Assembly (NCBI RefSeq): GCF_932274485.2
Contig: NC_065882.2
Location: 13,313,390-13,377,389 of the forward strand
DNA length: 64,000 bases
Direction of reading: 5' to 3'
From: Patella vulgata
Taxonomy: Eukaryota; Mollusca; Gastropoda; Patellidae
Part shown: one piece after another, positions 41,823 through 52,335 of the stretch
How positions within the stretch are numbered: position 1 is the first letter of the stretch
Layout: the number at the start of each line of letters is the position of its first letter
Position numbers and translations under genes: made by a program
Notes under the pieces: model-generated
Databases searched by the model: none
What the model was told of the DNA's origin: nothing
What the model saw: only the letters and a program-made list of their open reading frames with translations

Positions 41823-41989
41823 TTTCCAACCTCGTGGGTTTTCTCCAGGTCCTCAGGATTCCTCCCACTGCTAAAGACCCCTACACGCAAGCGAATTATT
41901 GAAATAAAATTAAAACCATATGTTAGTCCCAAAATGACCTAGTTTGTGTTGAGTGGACATTAAACCCCATTTCTCTCTCTCTCTTTCTC
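41823..41989 (+). mobile_element. Headless SINE-A with 13 bp target duplication
   Basis: Starts TTTCCAACCTCGTGGGTTTT and ends GGACATTAAACCCCATTTC plus (TC)n. TCCTTTCAATATT flanks it (41810-41822 and 41990-42002). Confidence 0.92.
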
Positions 41990-42484
41990 TCCTTTCAATA
42001 TTAGCACATATCGGACCTTAATGTAAGGCACCTGTCACAGACAATGTCGGACACAGATTCAGGCTTTGTCAGGCACAAAACCTCTGGTGCCTGTCATTTT
42101 GTCCAACACTTATTTGTTTTATTTATTGGTATTATTAATACAGGTACCGGTACATCTAAAGCCGTTTCACTATTTATATATATATACATGTTTATATTAG
42201 CAGGTAGGTAATTAATGAATAATGGATCGTTTATACAATAACACTTTATAGAACAACCTGGGGGCTGCCAAGTTATGTCTGTTCAACATAGACCTGATAA
42301 AAACTCTGTGTAAAATACTTAGTTCAGGATAATCGTAGAGATTAAATTTGTTTTTTGTTTGGTATATTAAAGTCATTATGTCATCGTGTCCGTACTTGTA
42401 CCGGCAGTCGTTTTAATATGTAGCATGGATATTACAAACACCTGATGATTATAATGGTGTTATATATATATATATGAACACACA

Positions 42485-43341
42485 CAGTAGAATCTGTATT
42501 AAGCAGCCACTTATGGGAATTTTCCTGACTGACCGCTTAACGGGAGTGACCTCTTAATAAAATCTCAGTGTTTGTAGCGCTGACGTCGAGTAAATTTTAT
42601 GCTTGGATGTATTTTGAGCAAACATCAATACTTGCATCGGTAAATTTGGCCGTCGCTAAAACTTGCTTTGAATGAAAATTCATTGACTCAAATCTCTGAT
42701 ATAAACGTGTCATTTTATACCTACATTGATACTACTGCCTACCACCATGATGTGATCGATAATATTTATCAATTTGAATAATGAAATCCTTGAATTAATT
42801 TTACTTTAGCAACAAAAGCACATGTCCAAAAAACATCGCTAAATTGTCACCGATTTTCAAGGGGTGTAACTCTGTATGTGATATAGGGGGGGGGGGCTAA
42901 AACTTCTGTTTAGCAACAGAGTAGCAATGGACAATAGATACTAGATGATTGTGACAAAACTCGGCTTCATTCAATATGTTTCTCATTTCAGCAGATCAGT
43001 ATTTGTCATTTAATAAAACAAAAGATTAATTAACAGATAATCTCGCGTTTATTGTGATTTTCACAGTTGTTTTTACCTGATCGGTGGGGACCAGATAATT
43101 AACTATTAATCACAGGATTACCGGAATTGCTACGAAGTGCGACAAGATGATATCATTCAACAATGGCCGTTGAATGGGCAATGTTTTGTTAAATTTATAA
43201 ACTAAAACAGTGACCGCTGGCCGCGTCAGAGGAGTGACCGTTGATTAAAGAGATGAAACAATAGAATCTACGGGGGGAATTTATTGTGACCGCTTACAAG
43301 ATGTCACTGAATAGGAGTGGCTGTTCGTACAGATTTTACTG
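42485..43341. mobile_element. Pogo/Tigger-like DNA transposon relic
   Basis: 857 bp with inverted ends CAGTAGAATCTGTATTAAGC (left) and the complement of CAGTAAAATCTGTACGAACA (right). Subterminal pieces read GACCGCTTAACGGGAGTGAC and, inverted, GTGACCGCTTACAAGATG, a style typical of Tc1/mariner-pogo elements. The right flank is TA; the left is altered. No transposase frame remains. Confidence 0.6.
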
Positions 43342-43493
43342 TATTTCATACAGAAAATGGACAAGGGCTTTCATATGTTTGACATACACATGATTTTAAG
43401 AGACGTAACTTTCACCAATTATAATTTAAGGAGCTTATAGGCATCCAGCTAGAATATCTGTTCTGAAGCTCTTAAGTTCACTTATTGTACAGG

Positions 43494-43808
43494 GAGGGGT
43501 CACGTTGGCTAAGTAAGTAAGACGCTGGCTTTCTAGTCTGGAGATCGGGTGTTCGATCCCTGCAGTGGCCAAGAAAGTTCATCCAGAATTTCTGCCATGG
43601 TTCCCCCCTTGTCACTGATGCAGGATGGAGGGCCTGACAAGGACAGCTGTCTAGTCGTTCAGATGGGACGGAAAAACGAAATCTGTCGATTCCTTGGTAG
43701 TTGAAATTCAATATAAGTGCAGGCCGTAGTGCTGCAGTTTGAGCAAAATTTCCGTCATAGCATACGGTATGGCGCCTGCCCGTCTTCATTAGCCCAGTTG
43801 GAGCAGAA
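43494..43808 (+). mobile_element. SINE-B with head, terminus trimmed
   Basis: GGAGGGGTCACGTTGGCTAAGT head, B box CGGGTGTTCGATCCCTG, body through TCCGTCATAGCATACGG and CCCGTCTTCATTAGCCC; stops at GGAGCAGAATAAAC without the shared 3' end. Confidence 0.85.
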
Positions 43809-43994
43809 TAAACAATTCGATAATAATTTTAGGCAAGGACATCCAGCTAGAATATATAACATATTTAAAACATAAGATCAAAGAAAAGTAACACAAATAA
43901 TGATAAAAAAAAATGTCGCTCTAAACAAAACAAGTCTTCAGGTTTTCCTTCAAACATTTGTAGAATGTTGATGTGTTGTAAACAGTCTCCAAAA

Positions 43995-44097
43995 TATATC
44001 TTGAGGGGTTTCCATATATTCCTTTTTCATAATGTATTTTGAAACTATTATAGCGAGTACTGTCAGCTCTTTATCTAAATTATGTAATGCACCTGTG
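43995..44097 (+). mobile_element. TTAA MITE family F, right-end fragment
   Basis: GAAACTATTATAGCGAGTAC, TGTCAGCTCTTTATCTAAAT and ATGTAATGCACC resemble the right third of family F. Confidence 0.5.
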
Positions 44098-44286
44098 TAT
44101 ATTCATCCAAACAACATCAAAGAAGACGTTCAAAATCAAAGCACGTCTTTAAGATCAGGTGCAAATGGATTTAGTTCACAAAAAAAGATTTTGTGATATA
44201 AGTGTTTATGTTATTATGATGTATGAAACGTTACACATTGTTTAGTCTGCAAGTTGTAATTGTATTCTGTATTTACACCAGAAGAT

Positions 44287-44520
44287 TAATTTTATGTTGG
44301 TGTAACAAATCAACTAGAAATTTTATGGATGTTAAATTTAAATGTTGGAATTTTTTTTAATTACTGTGTATATATGCCATGTAAAGTTTTTGCATCACGG
44401 TGGAATGAATTTTATGTTGGTGTAACAAATCAACTAGAAATTCTGTGGATGTTAAAATTAAATGTTGGTATTTTATTTTTTAAATACTACTTATAAATGC
44501 CATATAAAGTTTTTGCTTTA
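44287..44520. repeat. 119 bp tandem duplication
   Basis: AATTTTATGTTGGTGTAACA starts both units (about 44288 and 44407), each with AAATCAACTAGAAATT, TAAATGTTGG and TAAAGTTTTTGC. Confidence 0.85.
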
Positions 44521-44715
44521 ATCAGGCTGGAAATAACAAAATTGTACCATTGTATAAGTCTAATGCTTGAATAAGTAAAACTTTGGAAAACTTGTTGAAA
44601 AATTGCAGAAATTGCATATTTCCTGAAAATATCAAATTTTTCACAGCTTAATTCATGCTAATACGTAGACTCAGATTGATTATTTAACATTTATTTTAAA
44701 AAAACCAAGATCTGC

Positions 44716-44937
44716 TCACAAAAGATAAAGATGGTAGTGGACTTGTTTAAATTTATGGAATTTCAATTGATTGTGTCTGTGTAAAATCTTAACAGAGTTG
44801 GAACAATTCAATTGGATTAAAACTCGCCTATCTGTTATATTTCACAAAAGATAAAGATGGTAGTGGACTTGTTTAAATTTATGGAATTTCAATTGATCGT
44901 GTCTGTGTAAAAACTTAACAGAGTTGGAACAATTTTT
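44716..44937. repeat. 126 bp tandem duplication
   Basis: TCACAAAAGATAAAGATGGT starts units at 44716 and 44842; nearly identical through AACAGAGTTGGAACAATT. Confidence 0.88.
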
Positions 44938-45233
44938 GGACAGATATTTCTATTAATTAGGGATTCAACTCTTACACTATTGTTATTTGCAAGGGATTTC
45001 TATATCTGTCAATTCACACTCAGAGGTGATAATTTTCATTGGCATTTAAAATACCAATAAAAATAACAAAGACGAAATTGGACAGATTGATAGGCGCTAG
45101 AGGAATTGTGTCTGACATTCGTAATGACAGAATTGCTCATTTCCAGCAGGCTTGAATATTGATATGTATCTAGTTTTATACTCGACTGATAGATGCTTCC
45201 TTCATGTTGAAACAGGTCTGAACAATTCCTAAA

Positions 45234-45790
45234 GGGGGGTTGGGTGGCCGAATGGGTTAATGTATGCACTTTAGATCATAAGGGCCGTCATTGAGCCAAG
45301 TGGTGTGGTTTAAATTCTCCGCTTGTATGCAACAATGAGTAGAGTCGCCTGTCCAATCTCGTGGCTTTTCTCTGGGTCCTCCGATTTCCTCCCACTACTA
45401 AAGACCCCTAAAATTGAACAATACATGTATGTTAGTCCCAAGATGATCTGGGGGGTTGGATGGCCGAATGGTTAGCATGCGCGCGCTGTATCATACGGTC
45501 TGTCATTGAGTCAACTGGTTGGTTTCGATTTCCCGGTTGTACGTAACAAGGAGTAGGGTGTCCTGTCCAACCTCGTAGGTTTTCTCCGGGTACTCCGGTT
45601 TCCTCCCACTGCTAAAGACCCCTACACGCAAGCGAATTATTGAAATAAAAAATTAAACCATATGTTAGTCCTGAAATGACCTAGTTTGTGTCGAGTGGAC
45701 GTTAAATCCCATTTCTCTCTCTCTCTCTCCCAAGATGATCTAGTTTTTGTGGAGTGGAAGGAAAACCCCATTCCTCTTTCTCTCACAATT
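45234..45790 (+). mobile_element. Older SINE-A, split by a full-length SINE-A
   Basis: GGGGTTGGGTGGCCGAATGG head, B box TTTAAATTCTCCG, core and CTAAAGACCCCTAAAATTG up to CCCAAGATGATCT, resuming after the insertion with AGTTTTTGTGGAGTGGAAGG and an AAACCCCATTCCTC end. Confidence 0.85.
45450..45728 (+). mobile_element. SINE-A, full length, 13 bp target duplication, nested
   Basis: Reference copy: 279 bp, starting GGGGGGTTGGATGGCCGAAT with A box and, 60 bp on, B box GTTTCGATTTCCC; core TTTTCTCCGGGTACTCCGG; GCTAAAGACCCCTACACGC; TTAGTCCTGAAATGACC; GGACGTTAAATCCCATTTC and (TC)n. CCCAAGATGATCT flanks it at 45437-45449 and 45729-45741. Confidence 0.95.
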
Positions 45791-46002
45791 TCTAAAAGAA
45801 TTTTTAAAAAATCTCACGTTGTACTTTTAATTTCTTTTCTTGATTGTGATTTCTCAAGAGTTATGTAACTTTGTTATGACGATAAAATGAACTTCCCCGT
45901 AGAGAAATAAACCAAATATGTAAAGAGGTTTTTCAAATTATATGATTGTTGGTAATTGTCCTTAGAGAGATTTATTCACTGTTAATCTAATGTTGGCGGC
46001 CA

Positions 46003-46208
46003 TGTATGTTTTTGAAGGCATGTCACCGTAAAAAACCACAGAAATAAAATGAAATTAAATAGGGTTTAATGTGTTAGTTTCGGGGAACCATGAACTTTAC
46101 CAAGATGTATATTTTTGAAGGCACATCACCATGAAAAAACAAAGAAAGAAAATGAAATCTAATGGGATTAAATGTGTTAGCTTTCGCCACCAATGAACTT
46201 TACGAAGC
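46003..46208. repeat. 104 bp tandem duplication
   Basis: ATGTATGTTTTTGAAGGCA and ATGTATATTTTTGAAGGCA start the two units (46003 and 46107), each ending in CCATGAACTTTAC-like sequence. The units include the 3' terminus of an inverted SINE-B. Confidence 0.75.
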
Positions 46209-46385
46209 TAGGCATACGTGCATATAGTATGCTACTCTGCTTTTGATGTAGTGTGCTATAAGGAGAATTTTGCCCCGAAAGTGTTTCCTACCACCTACTC
46301 TTATTTCAATTTCTAACTGTCAGGGGATCTTTAATGTTTCTCCAATGGTGTTCACTGTATAAATTGAAATGATTAGACACTTTAC
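46150..46385 (-). mobile_element. SINE-B, 3' two thirds, inverted, degraded
   Basis: AATGGGATTAAATGTGTTAG, TAGTGTGCTATAAGGAGAAT, CTACTCTTATTTCAATTTCT and GTCAGGGGATCTTTAATG on the minus strand. Confidence 0.6.
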
Positions 46386-46427
46386 CCAGTCCCAGACCCT
46401 TTGTCCTACAGGGGTGGAGGGGGTTGG

Positions 46428-46740
46428 ATTGCTGAATGGTTAGCACGTGCACGCTGTATCATAAAGTCTGTCATTGAATCAACTGGCATGGTTTCGATTA
46501 CCCGGCGGTTGTACGTGACAAGGGGTAGTGTCACCTATCCAACCTCGTGAGTTTCCTCCGGGTCCTCCGGTTTCCTCCCACAGCTAAAGACCCCTATGCG
46601 CAAGCGAATTATGGAAATATAATTGAACCATATGTTAGTCCCGAAATGACCTAGTTTGTGTCAAGTGGACAGTAAACCCAATCTCTCTCCCTCCCTCCCT
46701 CCCTCTCTTCCTCTCTCTCTCTCTCTCTCTCTCTCTGTCC
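46428..46740 (+). mobile_element. SINE-A, full length, long TC tail
   Basis: GGGGTTGGATTGCTGAATGG head, B box GTTTCGATTACCC, core, GCTAAAGACCCCTATGCGC, TTAGTCCCGAAATGACC, GGACAGTAAACCCAATC and a TC/TCCC microsatellite of about 58 bp. A possible duplication of GTCCTRC lies at the ends. Confidence 0.88.
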
Positions 46741-46764
46741 TGCGGCACAGACACCAATATCTGA

Positions 46765-46952
46765 TCATTGGAAATTGGTCTATAAAACATTGTCTGGTGT
46801 ACACACTAGTGTACGCAACCGTTGACAGTTGTAATTCGACAAATAGTAGATAGAAACGCTACAGTCCAGGATAAATGTCCCACTCGGTACACTGCATGGC
46901 AGTTTCCCATCCTCAAATAATGGGACGTTAAACCTGATTTCATTTTCATGGA
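46765..46952 (+). mobile_element. SINE-B, degraded
   Basis: TGGTGTACACACTAGTGTAC, GTTGACAGTTGTAATTCGAC, AAATGTCCCACTCGGTACAC and GGGACGTTAAACCTGATTTC follow the SINE-B order. Confidence 0.6.
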
Positions 46953-47298
46953 TCTGGCAAGATTTTTTTTGTGTAAACAATATTTTATTTCAATTGGATG
47001 AAAAGAAATCGGTGAACAGGTATAGCCTATATCATTGCTCTCCTCTCTGCTACCATTTTATATGGTGTTGACTGGCTTAGTGAGTCAAAAGACCAGTTCA
47101 GAGACACAGACTCGACACAACCAAGATGAGTTGACATTGACCCTGACAGTGGTAGATCCAGGTAAGGTTCCCAAGGGCCTGCCCCCACCCCCTTCTTGAA
47201 TAACAGGATAAAATATTCACTCATTAGTACTATGGAAATTGTAAATTGCAGTAAAGTGAGGGTGTAGCTGTTAAATTTTGTAATCTGGTCCAGATATG

Positions 47299-47966
47299 TT
47301 ATTCTGCACACAGAGATCTCTCCACTTCATACCTCGAGGGAGGATCACGGTGGCTAAGTTAGTAAGTCGCTGGCTCGCTGTCCTGGAGGTCAGGTGTTTG
47401 ATCCCTGCATTGGCCGAGAAAGTTCATCCAGATTTTCCGGCGTGGTTCCCCCTTGTCAGTGATCCAGGACGGAAGGCCTGATAAGGACAGTTTTCTAGTC
47501 GTTCGAATGGGACTAAAAACCAAGGTCCCGTCTACACATTGGCATGCACGTAAAAGATGCCTTGATATTTGGAATTCGATATAAGAGTAGGCCGTAGTGC
47601 CGATGTCCGGGCAAATTTCCCTCATAGGACAGTGTATGGCATATGCCCGTCATCATTAGCCCAGTTCGGAGCAGAACAGTAGGACGTTGAACCCCATTTC
47701 ATTTCATTTCATACTTCGAGAATAAATCAGTGTCCTGAATCGCCCCCATATCCAAAAATTTATATATTGTTTTGTAATGCGGTTCTACTCTTTTTCACAT
47801 CTGGCATGCACACAACGAGTGGCGAAACCTATTCAATTCCATTAAATGGAAGCAGAATAAATACTTCTCAAAAATCGTTGATTTAGGACTTTAAATGTCG
47901 GTCAACTAGCTTAGTATCGGTTCTCAGGTGGTGCTAACTGTAGACAGGCAGCCTAAGTTTAGTATG
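47299..47966 (+). repeat. Dispersed repeat C, copy 3, split by SINE-B
   Basis: ATTCTGCACACAGAGATCTC, the SINE-B insertion, then ATATTGTTTTGTAATGCGGT, GACTTTAAATGTCGGTCAAC and AACTGTAGACAGGC. It lacks the insertions found in copies 1 and 2, so it shows the uninterrupted inner part of repeat C. Confidence 0.7.
47339..47706 (+). mobile_element. SINE-B, full length, 14 bp target duplication
   Basis: 368 bp with A box TGGCTAAGTTAG, B box AGGTGTTTGATCCCTG, full body and the end GGACGTTGAACCCCATTTC. Flanks CTTCATACCTCGAG (47325-47338) and TTTCATACTTCGAG (47707-47720), two mismatches. Confidence 0.9.
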
Positions 47967-48582
47967 CAGATATGTGTCACAAATCACAAATGACATCTTT
48001 GAATTTTTTAATTTCTCCAAGGACCCCCGCCCCCACCAAATATTCAGCAGCCGCCAGATGTCAAGATTGTGTTAATTAAGCTTCTATAAAATGAATAAAT
48101 AACCACTCCAAATTTCTCAATCATACTGTTATTATTCCCGGTGGAGTATTTCAGTCGATTGGTTATATATTCCACAACTAAAACCATGTGTCTATGATAT
48201 AACAATTTATATGATCACGTATACCACGGAGACAAGATTGATCATAGTCAATATCTACCGGGTAATATCGCTATGTTGGGTAATGTGAAAAAGAAACCCA
48301 GAGAGGAATATTATCCATAAATTACCGGGATATATGACTTGTTTATCTTCTGTTCTGGTGTCAGATTCTGATGCAGAATTAGTCCCCTAGCACCAATATT
48401 TTTACAAGTCATTCATAGGTCATTCTTGGGTTAATGCCACAACAAAATATTCAACAGACGCTCTTGGTATTAAAGGAATAGAATGGAAAAAGATTTAACA
48501 TCTCATCAACTTCGCAATTTTGATACAAACACATGTTCATTTTTATATACCTGGCATTGTTATTTTGTAGTTTAAAGGATTG
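47967..48582. other. No feature recognised
   Basis: Mixed composition; nothing supportable. Confidence 0.5.
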
Positions 48583-48945
48583 GAGCCACAGTGGCTAAGT
48601 GAGTAGGACACTGACTCGCTAGCCTGGTGGTCGTGTGTTCGATCCTGGTGTTGGCCAAGAAAGTTCATCAAGATTTTCTGGTGTGGTGTTCCCTTGTCAG
48701 TGGTAATTGGCAGAGGGCCTGACAAGGAGAGCTGTCTAGTTGTATAGATGGGACAAAAAACTATGTTCCCATGTACACATTGGCATGCATGTAAAAGATC
48801 CCTCAGCTGTTGGAATTCAATATAAGCATAGGCTGTAGCGCCGCTGCCCTGGCAAAATTTCACTTATAGCACACTGTATGGCGTATGCCCATCTTCATTA
48901 GCCCAGACAGAGTAGAATAGTAGGACATTAAACCCTATTTTATTT
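48583..48945 (+). mobile_element. SINE-B, full length
   Basis: GGAGCCACAGTGGCTAAGTG head, B box GTGTGTTCGATCCTGG, complete body and the end GGACATTAAACCCTATTTTATTTC. The flanks TTTAAAGGAT and ATAAAAGGAT suggest a short duplication. Confidence 0.88.
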
Positions 48946-49442
48946 CATTTATAAAAGGATCGGACACGGGTTTAAAAAACTTAAAGACTTACACCTAAAC
49001 CTTTTCTATGTTCCTATGCCAGTTAAAGGCTTGGACCGTGGCTCTTCGATCAGTTCTCTTTACATCCCACTCATTTGAAAGCTGGACTTGAATAATTCTG
49101 AAGAAATGAATGCAAATTGTTCTGTATTGGAGTTACTATCATGAACAGGGTGATAGACAGATCAGATAAGCAACCAGGTAATTCATTGGGTAGTAGCCTT
49201 GATGCTATATCAGTCGCGTATCAAAATATGTTGGGTTCTATAGTGAAGACCTTAAAAAGGATAATGCCTGTTATGAGCAGCCTAAAATACTCTCATACTT
49301 TTGAGCAAGAAGTTATATGTTGCCTTATATCTGTGAGAAAACTTTCAACCAAATGAAAATTTGGATTATATGCTTTTGAGCAAGACATTGCCACTATATG
49401 TTGCTCCAATTCTGGATGTAAGTGTTCAACATAATTAAAACT

Positions 49443-49525
49443 TATGGGAAAAGCTAGAGCTGGTCAAAGAGATGAAAATTAGCATTAGAGTCAATTGGGG
49501 AAATCTGTGGTGACCTTGGGAAATT
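49443..49525 (+). repeat. Dispersed repeat I, copy 2
   Basis: GGGAAAAGCTAGAGCTGGTC, AAAGAGATGAAAATTAGCAT and AGTCAATTGGGGAAAT match 12250-12350. Family unknown. Confidence 0.4.
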
Positions 49526-49637
49526 TTACCAATCCTACAAAAATTGTTGCATTGCAAAATTTACAAATTTGAGTAAAATTAGAATTTTAAGACCCCAGTG
49601 TCTTCTCGGCTTTTAGGTAGGTTGACAAGTTCCTAAA

Positions 49638-49797
49638 GGCGGGGATTGGGTAGCTGAATGGTTAATGCATGCACTTTAGATCATATGGTCTGTCATTGAG
49701 TTGAGTGGTGTGGTTTCAATCCCCTGTTTTACGTGACAAGTTAGTCCCAAAATAATCTAGTTTGTGTCAAGTGAACATTAAACCCCATCTTTCTCTA
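49638..49797 (+). mobile_element. SINE-A lacking its core
   Basis: GGATTGGGTAGCTGAATGG head, B box GTTTCAATCCCC and ACGTGACAAG join directly to TTAGTCCCAAAATAATC and the ACATTAAACCCCATC end. The core is deleted. Confidence 0.85.
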
Positions 49798-50340
49798 GGT
49801 TTTAGTTTCTCCAGTCTTATTTTTGTTTATCCAGTCTTTTTCTATTTATCTGATCTGATTTTCACGGGGCTCCTAGGAGAGGTATTTGTTACTTCTGTGA
49901 TCAGTCAACTTATCATTCAGTCTGTCAGACTTTCACTGGTTCATGAAAAATGATCAAATTGATGTTTAATGGTTCAATTTCAGGTTGGTAATTACACAAA
50001 ACATCCACGAAACATCGACCCAAAAAAGATACTAAATTAGCACTTAACAAACAGAATTTGCCAAAAGATTATTCCCGTGGAGTTATTTAAGAAAGGTTTT
50101 AGTCTTAATTTGTTGTTTCTTACTCATTTTTGGCAAGCGATAGTCTGGTAAAATAACTGAATAAATACAAAAGCTGTGCAAACCCCTCGAATGAGAAGTG
50201 TTTTCAGGTGTTCTAAAAAGAGTAAGCATAACCTTACCTCACCAGTTATTAGAATGAGTTAGAATATATTTTAAATTTAAGTCAAATTACTTTTTTCTGA
50301 GAGAAGTTATAAGTGTTTGAAGTTTTGACAAGATATAGTC
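49798..50340. other. No feature recognised
   Basis: AT-rich; nothing supportable. Confidence 0.5.
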
Positions 50341-51272
50341 ACTGTAACCTGGGTATCATTTAAAGGAGCTAAATCGCTAACATTTGGGACCTAGAAATTG
50401 ACAAAAGTGGGTCCCAACGCATATAATACTGTAATATGAATGTATATAAACTGATTTACATTCAATGGTTTCCGTTTTTACTCCAATTTCAAATCAGTTA
50501 TGTTCGGCGAAATAAGCCAGCAGTCTCAAGCGAGTGCAAATTTCTAGCATCTGGTTATTCCAGTCTACATACGGCGTTTGATTTGGTGCAATGTGTCTAG
50601 CCTCGTCCCTGGAGTCTCTTGATACAACTGGGGCTGAAGCGCATTATGGTACACAATTCGTGTACCAATGGTAAAATGTTTATTTTGTCTTAAATATTGG
50701 ATATCAAAAGCCCATCTTTTTCTGGTAAGATCACAACATGAATGTTGATTTAATTTGACAAATAAATCATGTTTTCAATGTTGAAGATTTTGGATAATAT
50801 TGAGTTAGAGACTTAGCTACTTTAATCTTGTGTATCTAGCACTAATTTCTTTCACATTTGTTTAATATTTAAATCGTTGTTTAAAAATTCGTAAAAATCG
50901 TTTAAAATCACCCAAAATTATCTAATTTGTACTTGTGTCCAGTTTAAAGCTGACTGATTAATTTTGATAATGAGTGTCCAATTTACAAGTATTTAATTTC
51001 CTGACCACTGTTCAAAAATTAATCATCATACATCATTAATCAATTGGGTTTATTTTTTTAACAGTGATAGAGGAATTAAACAGTTGTAAATTGGACACTC
51101 ATTATCAAAACTGAATGGTCAGCTTTAAACTGGACACAAGTACAAATTAGATGATTTGTTGGTGATTTTAAATGATTTTTTCAAGTTTTTAATCAAAGAT
51201 TTGATATTGAATGAATGTGAAAGAAGTTAGTGCTAGAGACACAAGATTAAATAATACCCAGATTACAGTAAT
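50341..51272. mobile_element. Foldback element with a nested TTAA MITE
   Basis: The outer ends ACTGTAACCTGGGTATCATT and the complement of TACTGTAATCTGGGTATTAT face each other. The arms (left mainly 50822-51030, right about 51060-51272) are inverted copies with TGTACTTGTGTCCAGTTTAA and GATAATGAGTGTCCAATTTA in both. The left arm is split by the MITE at 50364-50821. No coding capacity. Confidence 0.82.
50364..50821. mobile_element. TTAA-flanked MITE, family T3
   Basis: 458 bp with inverted ends AGGAGCTAAATCGCTAAC and AGTAGCTAAGTCTCTAAC, flanked by TTAA (50360-50363 and 50822-50825). The related arm at 29786-29893 and the opposite arm of the same foldback carry the uninterrupted site. Confidence 0.9.
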
Positions 51273-51355
51273 ATTTTTAAACAAAGATTTGATATTGAAT
51301 GAATGTGAAAGAAGTTAGTGCTAAATACACAAGATTAAATGATACCCGAATTACA
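51273..51355 (-). repeat. Extra half arm of the foldback element
   Basis: AAAGATTTGATATTGAATGA to GATACCCGAATTACAG repeats the outer 80 bp of the right arm (51190-51272) in tandem. Confidence 0.8.
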
Positions 51356-51902
51356 GAGAGCATATAGTCTTGATTGTCAAGTACCATTGCTGCGATAATA
51401 AACATAAGGCTTGATTATTCATTTTAACGTTAATGTATCTTTAAAGAAAATTGCCCTTTGTTAAGTAAAATTGAATCCAGTTACTTCATTAACAAATTTA
51501 GAATAATAAAAATAAATGAATAATTTGAAAAACATCTGATTTTAATTTGATTGCTGTCGAGTTCAAGATAACTCTGGAACTGTGACACTGGCTTGCTATT
51601 AAATTTATCCCCCGAAAAAACATACCCACAATAGTTTTTGTTTTATTGACAATAAACAGAAAGCTGATTACAGAAGATGTTGGGCGTTAATTGGTGGCGT
51701 GGTATTTGTTGTAACATTCTTGTTAAAACAATTACTCACTTACATAGTGATATGAAATCTTACATAAATAGAAAAAACACTCAACGAAAACAAGCACCTG
51801 CAATAAAAAGTTGTTATCTATTTGTAGTGGGTTCATTCACAAAGTTCAAGCAGTATACCACCTTCAATTTACCACATCCAATGGACAAAACTTGTTGAAA
51901 GC
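51356..51902. other. No feature recognised
   Basis: AT-rich; a 73-codon frame (51677-51898) shows no domain. Confidence 0.5.
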
Positions 51903-52115
51903 CCACTTTTTCTGTGCAATCCGTGCTAATGTGCTATGAGGGAAATTTCACCTGAATAGCAGCATTTCTACCTACTCGTCATCGAATTCCAATTGCCAAG
52001 GTTTCTTTTACGTGCACAACAAACTCTGTCCTGCGTCACTGACAAGGGGAAATGACAGTGGAAAATCCTAAGGGACTTTCAACACCAGACTCGAACGCGG
52101 GACCTCAGAATATTG
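51903..52115 (-). mobile_element. SINE-B, inverted, with head
   Basis: TGTGCTATGAGGGAAATTTC, CATCGAATTCCAATTGCCAA, TTTCTTTTACGTGCAC, CTGCGTCACTGACAAGGGGA and CAGACTCGAACGCGGG (B box) on the minus strand. The middle is shortened. Confidence 0.7.
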
Positions 52116-52175
52116 AACACAGGCCAAAAGACAATAACGATGACTTTTTTCTACCAGAGATATACATTCCAAAAT

Positions 52176-52335
52176 TTCGGCGTGGTTCCCCTTGTCAGTG
52201 ATGCAGGACGGATGGCCATAGTGCCGCTGTCCGAGCAAAAATTCCCTCATAGCACACTGTAAGGCGTATGCCCGTCTTCATTAGCCCAGTTCGGAGGAGA
52301 ACAGTAGGACGTTAAACCCCATTTCATTTCATTTC
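52176..52335 (+). mobile_element. SINE-B, short, with 12 bp target duplication
   Basis: Starts TTCGGCGTGGTTCCCCTTG, lacks the middle of the body, and continues with CATAGTGCCGCTGTCCG to GGACGTTAAACCCCATTTC. ACATTCCAAAAT flanks it (52164-52175 and 52336-52347), so the shortened form was what inserted, or it shrank later. Confidence 0.9.

Noticed and set aside
47150-47215. GC-rich block with GTAGATCCAGG and GGGCCTGCCCCCACCCCC
   Set aside because: Looks like a common transposon end, but no matching second end or duplication could be found nearby.
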